DNA of 64,000 nt from an uncultured Clostridium sp. GTDB taxonomy: Bacteria; Bacillota; Clostridia; Lachnospirales; Lachnospiraceae. The stretch covers positions 1-64,000 of the forward strand of contig CAMWYJ010000002.1 in the NCBI GenBank assembly GCA_947178445.1. The letters are read 5' to 3'. Shown here piece after piece: positions 7,728 to 16,267 of this stretch. How positions within the stretch are numbered: position 1 is the stretch's first letter; every line of letters starts with the position of its first letter. Both the position numbers and the translations under genes were made by a program. The notes beneath the pieces were generated by a model, which ran no database searches, was not told where the DNA came from, and was given only the letters and a program-made list of their open reading frames with translations.

Positions 7728-8978
7728 CTACAAATCCAAACTGTTTTCTTTTTTCAGAAATTCTCTGATACTCATTGTAGTAATTCCCATATCATCCCTC
7801 TTTAATTTAATGTAATTCCCTACAACAACTATTTTCTTAAAGGAATCTGGAATGTTCAATAATGACCGCTCTTCCTGTCTCTTCTTTTCCTCATCTGGAA
7901 TAGAAAACGCAGACTGTATATAGTATTTATTATTTCCTTTATATGCAATAAAATCCACTTCTAACTGCTTACGCACACGTTTTCCATTAATATCTTCTCG
8001 TATTTCAACCAGTCCAACATCAACATTGAATCCTCTTCTTTTTAGTTCATTATATATAATATTCTCCATTATATGCGTTTCTTCAATTTGCTTAAATCCT
8101 AGTCTCGCATTTCTCAGACCTAGATCTGTAAAATAGATTTTCATCGGCGTATTTATATATTTCTTGCCTTTAATATCATATCTGATTGTTGTGTCTATTA
8201 AAAAAGCTTCTTTTAAATAATCCAAATAATTTTTTATTGTTTTATCTGTAATATCACTTCTGTTAATAGTTTTAAATGTGTTTTCCAGCTTTTTCGGATT
8301 CGTAAGCGAGCCAATAGCCGATGCAATTATATTCACTAATTCTCCTAATTCTGCAGTATTTCTAATACCATTACGCTCAATAATATCCTTTAGATATGTT
8401 TCTTCAAATAAATCTATCAAATACTTACTTTTCTGCTCATCTGTCTGCATTGATAAAATTCTTGGCAAACCTCCATAAGTCATATATTCTATCCACGCAT
8501 CTTCTTCTGTTCCATCAAATGCAGAAATATATTCAGAAAACGAAAGCGGATATACTCTTATTTCATCACCTCTACCCCTAAATTCTGTCAATATATCAGA
8601 AGAAAGAAATTTTGAATTACTTCCTGTGACATATACATCTACATTTTCTATTCTAAGCAGGCTATTCATAACTTCATGAAAACGATCAACATACTGAATT
8701 TCGTCTAAAAGTATATAATATTGTTCTTCGTCAACTAATAAATTTTTGATGTTCTCATATAACTTATGTGGATCTCTTAATTCTTCATTTTCTATTCCAT
8801 CCAAAGCAATTGCTATGATATGATCCTCTGGTACATTTCTTTCTAATAATGATTCTTTAAATAAATTAAAAATAAGATATGACTTGCCACATCTTCTTAC
8901 ACCTGTAATAACCTTAATCATACCATTTCTTTCACGCAGCTTTATTTGTTCCAAATAAAAATCTCTAGCAATCCTCAT
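7728..8978 (-). CDS. AAA_14/DUF4143 ATP-binding protein (copy 1)
   Basis: The 416-residue protein begins with an AAA-type P-loop domain (GVRRCGKSYL near residue 26; Walker B YILLDEIQYVDRF near 92; sensor VTGSNSKFLS) and ends in a DUF4143 domain. That domain contains a LEVDFIAYKG...YYIQSA stretch resembling a PD-(D/E)xK nuclease-like core. Such proteins are common in Clostridia and Bacteroidetes, often as several copies; their role is not settled. A close paralog lies at 11229-12530 in the opposite direction, with the two-component genes between them. The second ATG (8978) has GGAGG five bases upstream and is preferred over 8981. No partner gene is in the same transcript. Confidence 0.85.
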   Translation of the reverse strand: MRIARDFYLEQIKLRERNGMIKVITGVRRCGKSYLIFNLFKESLLERNVPEDHIIAIALDGIENEELRDPHKLYENIKNLLVDEEQYYILLDEIQYVDRFHEVMNSLLRIENVDVYVTGSNSKFLSSDILTEFRGRGDEIRVYPLSFSEYISAFDGTEEDAWIEYMTYGGLPRILSMQTDEQKSKYLIDLFEETYLKDIIERNGIRNTAELGELVNIIASAIGSLTNPKKLENTFKTINRSDITDKTIKNYLDYLKEAFLIDTTIRYDIKGKKYINTPMKIYFTDLGLRNARLGFKQIEETHIMENIIYNELKRRGFNVDVGLVEIREDINGKRVRKQLEVDFIAYKGNNKYYIQSAFSIPDEEKKRQEERSLLNIPDSFKKIVVVGNYIKLKRDDMGITTMSIREFLKKENSLDL

Positions 8979-9149
8979 CATTACCTCCGATACATTGACC
9001 TTATGACCACTTTTTCGTAATAATTATATCATACCCATCTCATATTTAAAAGATACACGAAAAATCTTAATCTATTTAACGCAGCCGTCTTCATTCAAGC
9101 TCTCTTTGACAGCTCTCCGTTTAGAACATGCTCATCCTCATATATATTA

Positions 9150-9800
9150 TCATCCCTTCAATGCCACAATCAGCTTTGCACGATCATGAATCCCTGTCTT
9201 TTCATAAATGGAGGATATATAATTCTTTACGGTTCCCTCCGATATAAAAAGGGCATCCGCAATCTGGCGGTTTGTAAATCCACGGGTAAGCAGAGTACAG
9301 ACCTCCTGCTCCCGTTCGGTCATCGTTTCCGGCAGCTTCATGGCTGTATCCATCTCCTGTCCTTTCCCTTCGGTCCGCTTTCCTGCCATAAGCAGAGCCA
9401 GCCGTTCCATCACCTTACTGTCAATAATCGTCCGTCCCTCCATGATCTGGCAGATTGCATCAATAATTGCATTCTTTCCGCTATCCTTCAACAGATAACC
9501 GTCCGCTCCGTTTGCAATCGCTGCCGTAATATATTCGTCATCATAAAAAGTGGTGAGCACCAGAATTTTCACGGAAGGATACTGCTGTCTCATACAGGAA
9601 ATCAGCTCGATTCCACCCATCCCTTTCATATTGAGATCCACCAATGCAATATCTGCCGGATGCTCTGTTAGTGCTTCCAATGCCTCCTTACCGTCCCTCG
9701 ACATGGCGACAACTTCCATTCCCCCGTAGGTCAGAAGTATTTCCAGGCTCTCCAGTAACAACGGTTCATCATCTACCAATAAAACACGATATTTTTCCAT
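9150..9800 (-). CDS. NarL/LuxR-family response regulator
   Basis: The 216-residue regulator has a receiver domain (about residues 4-120) with acidic pocket VDDEP and phospho-acceptor Asp in DIALVDLNMKGMGG, the conserved Thr in LVLTTF and Lys in LLKDS. A LuxR-type helix-turn-helix follows at about 150-212 (MTEREQEVCTLLTRGFTNRQ, then IADALFISEGTVKNYISS). It should bind DNA when phosphorylated by the histidine kinase encoded 31 bases upstream. Target genes are not evident; the pair is not next to a transporter in the same direction. Confidence 0.92.
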   Translation of the reverse strand: MEKYRVLLVDDEPLLLESLEILLTYGGMEVVAMSRDGKEALEALTEHPADIALVDLNMKGMGGIELISCMRQQYPSVKILVLTTFYDDEYITAAIANGADGYLLKDSGKNAIIDAICQIMEGRTIIDSKVMERLALLMAGKRTEGKGQEMDTAMKLPETMTEREQEVCTLLTRGFTNRQIADALFISEGTVKNYISSIYEKTGIHDRAKLIVALKG

Positions 9801-9831
9801 ACTATATTACCCCTTATCTCTTTCTGACCGT

Positions 9832-11007
9832 CTATTTATCCCCAATCTCTTCCGCAAGAATCGGAAGCTCTATCTCGGTTACAAATCCGTTCTCATTCCG
9901 GTACTGTATTTTTCCTCCGCATCTTTGCACATAGGCAATCAGCTTTTTCATTCCAAAACCTCTTGTAATTTTCTCCCCGGCATTATTTTCGTTAAAATCA
10001 CTTACTCCATTATCCTGTATACGCACCTTTACATGTCCGCTGTCCCCGGATACATGAAGAATAAATGTGTCTGCCCTGCCATGACGCACCCCATTGGTGA
10101 GCAGCTCCCGCACCGCTCCTGTTAAAAACTCTGCATGCTCATGAGGTATCTGAAATTCCGGCGGAAATGCCGTAACATCCTTCCTTATGATTATTGCTGT
10201 GTCCATCACAAAATTTTCTGCAATGTCCAAAACCTCTTTTATAAAATCACTGCCGCTTACCACACCGTTTTCAACATCCAGCACCCGCACCGCATGCCGG
10301 ATGGACTCCAGACTCTCACTGACCCGCTCCTTTGCAATGTTCATTTTCTCTCTTGCCCGTTCCGGTTCCTCCAAAAAAAGCATGTCCGCCGCCTCCAGCG
10401 TCATAATCGCCGCTGTGACAGAATGTCCCACACTGTTATGGATATTCCGGCTGATGGTTTCTCTTTCCTCCAATCTGGCATTTTTATCCAGCAGATAATT
10501 TTTAAGCTGCAGCTCATGATTCAATTTCTTTTCATACATTTCATTGATTGCTGTAATCTGAATGGATTCCTCAACCTTCCGGTTTGTCAAAAAGACCCGA
10601 TGAAATACCTCTTCCACCAGTCTCAAAGCACAGACAGCCAGCTCCAGAATCAAAACCTCACAGATAATATAGGGAAGCTGCTTCTTCCCTGCTGCCATTT
10701 CCCAAATTGCACAAAAGATTCCGGGTGTAATCTGCCAAAATTCTCTTTTTCCAAATCTGCACTCATAAAACAGTAAGAATATCATAAAATGTCCACTGAA
10801 CACAGCAAAGATTGCCACCAAAAAAGTCTTACCAAGCTGCAGCAGTATATTCTGCTCCGAATCAGATATGCTTTCCACAGTAAACATTACCATTAAGATT
10901 CCTGCCAGCAACAGGCACAGATACGGCTGTTTTGATGAAAACACCGCTGCTATTGTTAATATCACAGTCAGACTCATTGACCGGTTAAAATTTATCGTTT
11001 CCTGCAT
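9832..11007 (-). CDS. Sensor histidine kinase, HisKA_3 type
   Basis: This 391-residue kinase has an N-terminal membrane part with about four to six hydrophobic segments (residues 10-150), a dimerisation region with phospho-acceptor His in ERETISRNIHNSVGHS, and a HATPase_c domain (TNGVRHGRAD as N-box, QDNGVSD and GFGMKKL as G-boxes). There is no large extracellular sensor domain, so the signal is probably sensed in or at the membrane. The start at 11007 is chosen because AGAGGTG lies just upstream; the frame is open for 41 more codons but has no ribosome site there. It is co-transcribed with the response regulator gene. Confidence 0.9.
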   Translation of the reverse strand: MQETINFNRSMSLTVILTIAAVFSSKQPYLCLLLAGILMVMFTVESISDSEQNILLQLGKTFLVAIFAVFSGHFMIFLLFYECRFGKREFWQITPGIFCAIWEMAAGKKQLPYIICEVLILELAVCALRLVEEVFHRVFLTNRKVEESIQITAINEMYEKKLNHELQLKNYLLDKNARLEERETISRNIHNSVGHSVTAAIMTLEAADMLFLEEPERAREKMNIAKERVSESLESIRHAVRVLDVENGVVSGSDFIKEVLDIAENFVMDTAIIIRKDVTAFPPEFQIPHEHAEFLTGAVRELLTNGVRHGRADTFILHVSGDSGHVKVRIQDNGVSDFNENNAGEKITRGFGMKKLIAYVQRCGGKIQYRNENGFVTEIELPILAEEIGDK

Positions 11008-11102
11008 AATTTCACCTCTGACTAATTTTACATCATATAATGATAAAATAAAACGAGAACTTTTAAATTTGTCCAATACGGATCTTCTCTTTTTAGAAAG
11101 AA

Positions 11103-11142
11103 CTCGTAATAAAAATGCGGGTAACCGCAAAAATATTACGAG
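11103..11142. promoter_or_regulatory. 40-bp nested palindrome upstream of AAA/DUF4143 gene
   Basis: CTCGTAATA, AAAA, TGCGG, GTAA, CCGCA, AAAA and TATTACGAG form a nested, fully symmetric palindrome. Its inner 27 bases (11106-11132) recur with one change at 11183-11209. It sits just upstream of the -35 box of the promoter at 11148-11176 and is a good operator or upstream control candidate. Confidence 0.6.
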
Positions 11143-11147
11143 TAATA

Positions 11148-11176
11148 TTGGATTTCTTCTTTGGATATGCTATACT
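11148..11176 (+). promoter_or_regulatory. Promoter of the AAA/DUF4143 gene (copy 2)
   Basis: TTGGAT and TATACT are separated by 17 bases, followed by the second palindrome copy in the initially transcribed region. No other good match lies before the gene start at 11229. Confidence 0.65.
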
Positions 11177-11182
11177 TAGGTT

Positions 11183-11209
11183 GTAATAAAAATGCGGATA
11201 ACCGCAAAA
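11183..11209. repeat. Second copy of the TGCGG-N4-CCGCA element
   Basis: The 27-base unit (GTAATAAAAATGCGG, ATAA, CCGCAAAA) repeats 11106-11132 with a single base change in the loop. It lies at the transcription start of the promoter at 11148-11176 and 20 bases before the start codon, so it could act as a DNA operator or as an mRNA hairpin. Confidence 0.65.
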
Positions 11210-11228
11210 TTTTTTTGAGAGGTGCTTT

Positions 11229-12530
11229 ATGGTTATTAATAGAGACCGATATTTGAATAAACTAATAGCCAAAAAGGAAAACGGCTTGATAAAGGTTATT
11301 ACAGGTATTAGAAGATGCGGAAAATCATTTCTTTTATTTGAACTCTACCACGAATATTTAAATTCTATTGGCATTTCAGATGACCAAATCATAGGGCTTG
11401 CTTTGGACGAAGCAAGGAATGCAAAATACCGTAATCCACTGGAACTTGATGAGTACATTCGTGAACAGCTCGCAGATAATAAACAGAAATACTATGTTTT
11501 TATCGATGAGATACAGAAAGTATCTGAAATACAAAATCCTTATCTGGATGATACATCTGCAAAAATAGGATTTGTCGACGTGCTTTTAGGTCTAATGAAA
11601 ATTAAAAATGTGGATTTGTATGTTACGGGAAGCAACTCCCGTATGCTGTCCTCTGATATTCTGACAGAATTTAAAGACCGTGGTGATGAAATCAGGGTAA
11701 ACCCTTTGACCTACAGCGAATTTTATTCCGCATTTGAAGGTGACAAAAGACATGCCTGGAGGGAATACTACACTTATGGCGGTATGCCGTTGATTCTTTC
11801 TAAAAAAACACATGAAGAAAAAAGCAAATACCTAAAGGATCTATTTGCAAAGACATATATTTCGGATGTACTTGAACACAATAAAATTTTGAATGATCAG
11901 ACTGTACTTGAAGATTTACTGAATATTGTATCATCTGCCGTAGGGGCGCTTACCAATCCGACAAAACTATCAAATACTTTTCAAAGTGTAAAACAAGTAT
12001 CAGTCAGTTCTTTCACGATTGGAAAATACCTTGACTACTTTATTGATGCCTTTATTATGTATAAAGCATTCCGATATGATATCAAAGGAAAAAAATATAT
12101 TGATACTCCACTAAAATATTACTTTACTGATGTGGGACTTCGGAATGCCCGTCTGAATTTCAGACAGCAGGAAGAAAATCATATTATGGAGAATATTATT
12201 TTTAATGAATTAACCGCAAGAGAGTATGATGTAGATATCGGCGTTGTGGAGTATAATCATCAAGATAAAAATGGTAAGAAAATCCGGACACAGCTTGAGG
12301 TTGATTTCGTTGCCAACAAGGGCAGTAAACGGTATTACATTCAATCAGCACTTTCCATCGACGATGAAGCGAAACGGCTACAAGAAACCAACTCTCTGCT
12401 TAGAGTATCCGATTCATTTAAAAAAATAGTCGTTATAAAGGACGACATTATTCCCTGGCACGATGAGGACGGCATTTTGTATATCGGAATCGAACAGTTC
12501 TTATTGGAAGAAAATGCTGTTGATATATAA
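11229..12530 (+). CDS. AAA_14/DUF4143 ATP-binding protein (copy 2)
   Basis: The 433-residue protein has the same layout as the one at 7728-8978: P-loop GIRRCGKSFL near residue 26, Walker B YYVFIDEIQKVSE, sensor VTGSNSRMLSSDILTEF, a middle helical DUF4143 region (GALTNPTKLSNTFQS) and a C-terminal LEVDFVANKG...YYIQSALS nuclease-like stretch. The two copies share many identical blocks but are clearly diverged. A ribosome site GAGAGG lies nine bases before the ATG. Its promoter region carries two copies of a palindromic element, suggesting specific control. The function is unknown; a defence or chromosome-interaction role has been proposed for related families, but nothing here proves it. Confidence 0.86.
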   Translation: MVINRDRYLNKLIAKKENGLIKVITGIRRCGKSFLLFELYHEYLNSIGISDDQIIGLALDEARNAKYRNPLELDEYIREQLADNKQKYYVFIDEIQKVSEIQNPYLDDTSAKIGFVDVLLGLMKIKNVDLYVTGSNSRMLSSDILTEFKDRGDEIRVNPLTYSEFYSAFEGDKRHAWREYYTYGGMPLILSKKTHEEKSKYLKDLFAKTYISDVLEHNKILNDQTVLEDLLNIVSSAVGALTNPTKLSNTFQSVKQVSVSSFTIGKYLDYFIDAFIMYKAFRYDIKGKKYIDTPLKYYFTDVGLRNARLNFRQQEENHIMENIIFNELTAREYDVDIGVVEYNHQDKNGKKIRTQLEVDFVANKGSKRYYIQSALSIDDEAKRLQETNSLLRVSDSFKKIVVIKDDIIPWHDEDGILYIGIEQFLLEENAVDI

Positions 12531-12560
12531 AAATATGGATAGAGGAGGAGCGGGTTGGGG

Positions 12561-12614
12561 GTGCGGACATTTTCCCGGACTGGTTAAACCGCCAATCCAA
12601 GAAAATGCCCGCAC
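12561..12614. terminator. Stem-loop between convergent genes
   Basis: GTGCGGACATTTTC and GAAAATGCCCGCAC pair with one mismatch around a 26-base loop that contains a weaker hairpin. It lies between the ends of the ATPase gene and the transketolase operon. There is no long T-run, so termination strength is uncertain. Confidence 0.5.
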
Positions 12615-12620
12615 TTCCAC

Positions 12621-13559
12621 TTACAAATTCGCTTTCACCTGCTTGTAGATTCCTTCACCGTCTAACTGGTACTTATGGAGAAGCTCTACTGCAGGACCTG
12701 ACTCACCAAAACAGTCCCTTACGCCAATCTTATACACCGGTACCGGAGCCTTTTCGCAAACCACATCACATACAGCAGAACCAAGCCCGCCAATGGTAGA
12801 ATGTTCTTCCACCGTAAAAATCTTCTTTGTCTCGGTGGCAGCCTTTACAATAATCTCCTCATCAATCGGTTTGATCGTATGGATATTAATAACTCTCGCA
12901 TCCATTCCATCTGCCTCTAACATCTTTGCCGCCTCTAATGCAAATCCTACCTCTAATCCGGTGGCAATAATCGTAATATCCCTGCCCTCACGAAGCTCTA
13001 CACCCTTTCCAATCTCAAACTTATAATCCGGTCTGTCATTGATAACAGGTGCTGCCAAACGTCCAAAACGCATATAGACAGGTCCAACATATTCATAAGC
13101 AGCACGAACGGCAGCACGAGCCTCCACATCATCACATGGATTGATGACTACCATATTCGGAATGGTACGCATCAGGGCAATATCCTCATTACACTGGTGG
13201 GTTGCACCATCCTCACCAACCGAAATACCTGCATGGGTTGCACCAATTTTAACATTTAACTTTGGATAACCAATCGTATTACGAACCTGTTCAAAGGCAC
13301 GTCCAGCTGCGAACATAGCAAAAGTAGATGCAAACGGAACCTTGCCAGTCAGTGAAAGTCCACCTGCAATGCCCATCATGTTACACTCTGCGATACCACA
13401 ATCAATATGTCTGTCCGGGAATTCCTTCTTAAAAATTCCGGTCTTTGTAGCTGCCGCTAAATCTGCATCCAATACTACAAGATTCTCAAATTCCTTTCCC
13501 AATTCCACTAAAGCATTACCGTAGCTTTCACGGGTAGCAATCTTCTTTATTTCTGACAT
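12621..13559 (-). CDS. Transketolase, C-terminal subunit
   Basis: The 312-residue protein carries the pyrimidine-binding domain (about residues 5-165) and the C-terminal transketolase domain (about 185-305). The Glu that activates thiamine diphosphate lies in the conserved DCGIAECNMMGIAGGLS stretch, and EDGATHQCNEDIALMR is typical. With the N-terminal subunit encoded upstream it makes the two-part transketolase found in many Clostridia and archaea, moving two-carbon ketol units in the non-oxidative pentose phosphate pathway. The two genes overlap by 13 bases, so the subunits are coupled. Confidence 0.93.
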   Translation of the reverse strand: MSEIKKIATRESYGNALVELGKEFENLVVLDADLAAATKTGIFKKEFPDRHIDCGIAECNMMGIAGGLSLTGKVPFASTFAMFAAGRAFEQVRNTIGYPKLNVKIGATHAGISVGEDGATHQCNEDIALMRTIPNMVVINPCDDVEARAAVRAAYEYVGPVYMRFGRLAAPVINDRPDYKFEIGKGVELREGRDITIIATGLEVGFALEAAKMLEADGMDARVINIHTIKPIDEEIIVKAATETKKIFTVEEHSTIGGLGSAVCDVVCEKAPVPVYKIGVRDCFGESGPAVELLHKYQLDGEGIYKQVKANL

Positions 13560-14383
13560 AATGCTTCACCTACTTTCTCTAAGTCTGCCATTGCAATCGC
13601 ATACTGCTCATCATTTGGTGCTGCACCATGCCATGATGCCTCGTTCTCCATAAAGGAAACATCCTTTCCCTTAACCGTCTTTGCAACAATGGCAGTCGGC
13701 ATTCCTTTTACACCTCTTGCCTCCTTAAATGCCGCATCAATCGCATCAAAATCATGTCCATCGATCTCAATTACATGAAAGTTAAATGCCTTGAACTTGT
13801 CTGCAATCGGATATGGCGAACAGACATCTGCCACATCACCATCGATCTGTAAGCCATTATTATCTACAATCACAACTAAATTATCTAATTTTTTATGTCC
13901 TGCAAACATAGCAGCCTCCCAAACCTGACCCTCCTGGATTTCGCCGTCACCTAACAGGGTGTACACGCGGTAAGCTTCGCCGGAAAGCTTTGCTGAAAGT
14001 GCCATACCTGCCGCAACCGAAATTCCCTGTCCCAGAGAACCAGCCGACATATCCACACCAGGAGTTCCCTTCATATCAGGATGTCCCTGAAGCATGGCTC
14101 CTGTTTTACGAAGCTTTAAAAGCTCCTCCTCAGGAAAATATCCCTTCATGGCTAGCGCACCATATAAAGCCGGTGCAACATGACCCTTTGAAAGTACAAA
14201 GCGGTCTCTATCACCCTTCTTCGGATTTCCTGAATCTACATTCATTTCCTCAAAATACAAATACGTTACAATGTCTGCTGCGGAAAGGGAGCCACCCGGA
14301 TGTCCGCACTTTGCAGCATGCAAGGAAGTCACAATGTGCTTTCTTAACTGATTTGCTTTTTGCTGTAAATCTAACTTATTCAT
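13547..14383 (-). CDS. Transketolase, N-terminal subunit
   Basis: The 278-residue protein binds the diphosphate of thiamine diphosphate through GDGEIQEGQVWEAAMFAGH and VDNNGLQIDG, and has the conserved substrate-side His residues in KGHVAPALYG and HPGGSLSAAD. The start at 14383 has TTAGGAG seven bases upstream; ten extra upstream codons are open but lack a ribosome site. It is the first gene of the two-gene unit. A hairpin with T-runs on both strands (14454-14491) lies in its upstream region. Confidence 0.93.
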   Translation of the reverse strand: MNKLDLQQKANQLRKHIVTSLHAAKCGHPGGSLSAADIVTYLYFEEMNVDSGNPKKGDRDRFVLSKGHVAPALYGALAMKGYFPEEELLKLRKTGAMLQGHPDMKGTPGVDMSAGSLGQGISVAAGMALSAKLSGEAYRVYTLLGDGEIQEGQVWEAAMFAGHKKLDNLVVIVDNNGLQIDGDVADVCSPYPIADKFKAFNFHVIEIDGHDFDAIDAAFKEARGVKGMPTAIVAKTVKGKDVSFMENEASWHGAAPNDEQYAIAMADLEKVGEALCQK

Positions 14384-14453
14384 GTTTTGTCTCCTAACTA
14401 CATATGTTAACATGTTACTCCATGGTCCATGTACTATTTTAAAGGCAAGGATG

Positions 14454-14491
14454 AAAAAAGCAAGCTTTTTTCATAAAAAACTTGCTTTTTT
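14454..14491. terminator. Bidirectional stem-loop between divergent genes
   Basis: AAAAAAGCAAG and CTTGCTTTTTT form an 11-bp stem with a loop that can itself pair (TTTTTTCATAAAAAA). T-runs follow on either strand. Between two divergent genes it could insulate the promoters or act as an attenuator in either leader; which one is not decidable here. Confidence 0.5.
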
Positions 14492-14529
14492 CCCATAAAA
14501 CAAACGGAATTCCTGTAATTTCCTGCAAT

Positions 14530-14546
14530 TTCACAAATTTTTCACA
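14530..14546. promoter_or_regulatory. PhoP-box-like direct repeat upstream of the Dlt-like operon
   Basis: TTCACA occurs at 14530 and again at 14541, an exact 11-base period (TTCACA-N5-TTCACA). This matches the spacing and rough consensus of Gram-positive PhoP sites. A TTTAAT -10 candidate follows at 14589-14594 without a good -35 box, as expected for an activated promoter. The regulator identity is inferred. Confidence 0.35.
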
Positions 14547-14626
14547 AATCTTAAGAATTCTTTCATATTTTTTCAGCAGAATATGTGGTTTAATAGTAAT
14601 GTGAAAACATAACAAGCGATATCGTT

Positions 14627-14693
14627 GTCAAAAGATTTTGCACTTATGCTACATAAAATCCTTTTGACTGTATTGTGCTGTATCATAATACAG
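14627..14693 (+). promoter_or_regulatory. Two tandem leader hairpins of the Dlt-like operon
   Basis: The first stem pairs GTCAAAAGATTTT with AAAATCCTTTTGAC (14627-14668, one bulge). The second pairs CTGTATT with AATACAG (14668-14693). They sit immediately before the ribosome site of the adenylation-enzyme gene. No T-run follows, so they are not plain terminators; mRNA stability or translational control is possible. Confidence 0.5.
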
Positions 14694-14727
14694 CTTATAC
14701 CATTTGTAATATAGATTGGAGACAGCT

Positions 14728-16263
14728 ATGAATAACGTATTAGAATATCTCGAGGCAAGCGCTGCTGCATTTCCGGAAAAAACCGCTGTAAAGGATGACA
14801 AAACTTCATGTACTTACAGCGAACTGCTTAAGGATGCCCAAAAAATCGGTGTATTCCTCGCAGAGAAAACGGATATTCGCAAACCAATTGCAGTATTTAT
14901 GGATAAAAGTGTTACCACACTAAAGACATTTATGGGGATCCTGTATGCAGGATGCTTTTATACGCTGGTGGATCCTTCCTTTCCTCCAAAACGGATTGGC
15001 CAAATCCTTGATGTGCTTAATACAGATATTGTAATTACCTTGAAGGATCACAGTGATAAGCTGCTAAATGCAGGCTATAACAGAACCATTCTATATATTG
15101 AAGAACTGCAATATACCGGAAACATCGCAGAAGATGAATCGACATTAACACAAATTCGGCAAAGCCTTGTTGACACAGATCCGGTTTACTGCAACTTTAC
15201 ATCAGGCTCCACGGGCATTCCGAAAGGAGTTTTAATCTGCCACCGCTCCGTGATTGATTTTATCAATCCATTTACAGAGGTCTTTGGCATCAGCAGTAAT
15301 GATGTGCTTGGCAACCAGGCACCATTTGATTTCGATGTGTCAGTGAAAGACATCTACAGCACATTGAAAACCGGTGCAACCCTGGTGATTATTCCAAAAT
15401 CATATTTTATGTTTCCGAATGCAGTCGTAGATATGTTAGATGACAATAAGGTAACAACCCTGATCTGGGCGGTATCTGCACTTTGTCTGCTGAACCGTCT
15501 GCATGGCCTGAAGCATAAGGTCCCGTCCTGTATCAACAAGATCCTGTTCAGCGGCGAGCTTATGCCAATCAAACAGCTAAATGCCTGGCGTTCTTATTAT
15601 CCTGATGCAATGTTTGTCAACCTATATGGTCCGACAGAAATCACATGCAACTGTACCTATTATATCCTGGACAGGGAATTTGGAGAAGATGACAAGCTTC
15701 CCATGGGACAGCCCTTCTTAAATGAACGCATAGTTTTATTAGATGAAAAAGACAAGGAGATAAGTCCATACCAGGCAGACATTCCGGGAGAGTTATGTGT
15801 AGCCGGCACATGCCTTGCACTTGGATATTACCGTAATCCGGAAATGACCAAAAAGGCCTTTACAAAGAATCCGCTACAGCCTGACTGGCCTGAAATAATA
15901 TACCGGACAGGTGACCTGGCATATTACGGAACAGACGGAATGCTTTATTTTGCCGGACGAAAAGACTTCCAGATCAAGCATATGGGACACCGCATCGAGC
16001 TTGAGGAAATCGAAGGTGTCTTAAACAATATAAGTATTGTGGAGCACGCCTGCTGCTTTTTCGATGAAAAACGCGGGAAAATCGTTGCTTTCTATGTCGG
16101 AAGTGATGATAAAGAACGAATCGTAAATGAAATGAAACAAAAGGTTCCAGAGTATATGGTTCCGAATATCTTACGCTGTATAGATGAACTGCCACTTACC
16201 AAAAATGGAAAAACTGACAGAAAACACTTAAGAGAGCTATACGAAAATAAAAAGAAAGGATGA
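14728..16263 (+). CDS. DltA-like amino-acid adenylation enzyme (carrier protein ligase)
   Basis: The 511-residue enzyme has the full adenylation-domain core: A3 NFTSGSTGIPKGV, A4 FDFDVSVKDI, A5 NLYGPTEITCN, A7 YRTGDLAYY, A8 GRKDFQIKHMGHRIELEEIE and A10 LPLTKNGKTDRK. The Asp in A4 is the residue that holds the alpha-amino group in amino-acid activating members, so an amino acid is the likely substrate, loaded as a thioester on the carrier protein encoded at 17496. DltA (D-Ala activation for teichoic acids) is the closest named family, but the neighbour decarboxylase suggests another amino acid. The start is at 14728 behind TTGGAG; an upstream in-frame TTG is part of that ribosome site. Confidence 0.85.
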   Translation: MNNVLEYLEASAAAFPEKTAVKDDKTSCTYSELLKDAQKIGVFLAEKTDIRKPIAVFMDKSVTTLKTFMGILYAGCFYTLVDPSFPPKRIGQILDVLNTDIVITLKDHSDKLLNAGYNRTILYIEELQYTGNIAEDESTLTQIRQSLVDTDPVYCNFTSGSTGIPKGVLICHRSVIDFINPFTEVFGISSNDVLGNQAPFDFDVSVKDIYSTLKTGATLVIIPKSYFMFPNAVVDMLDDNKVTTLIWAVSALCLLNRLHGLKHKVPSCINKILFSGELMPIKQLNAWRSYYPDAMFVNLYGPTEITCNCTYYILDREFGEDDKLPMGQPFLNERIVLLDEKDKEISPYQADIPGELCVAGTCLALGYYRNPEMTKKAFTKNPLQPDWPEIIYRTGDLAYYGTDGMLYFAGRKDFQIKHMGHRIELEEIEGVLNNISIVEHACCFFDEKRGKIVAFYVGSDDKERIVNEMKQKVPEYMVPNILRCIDELPLTKNGKTDRKHLRELYENKKKG

Positions 16264-16267
16264 GGAA

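Noticed and set aside
10135..10776. Long plus-strand frame opposite the histidine kinase gene
   Set aside because: It is antisense to a well-supported kinase, has no ribosome site and no recognisable protein features; Cys/His-rich composition is a side effect of the reverse frame.
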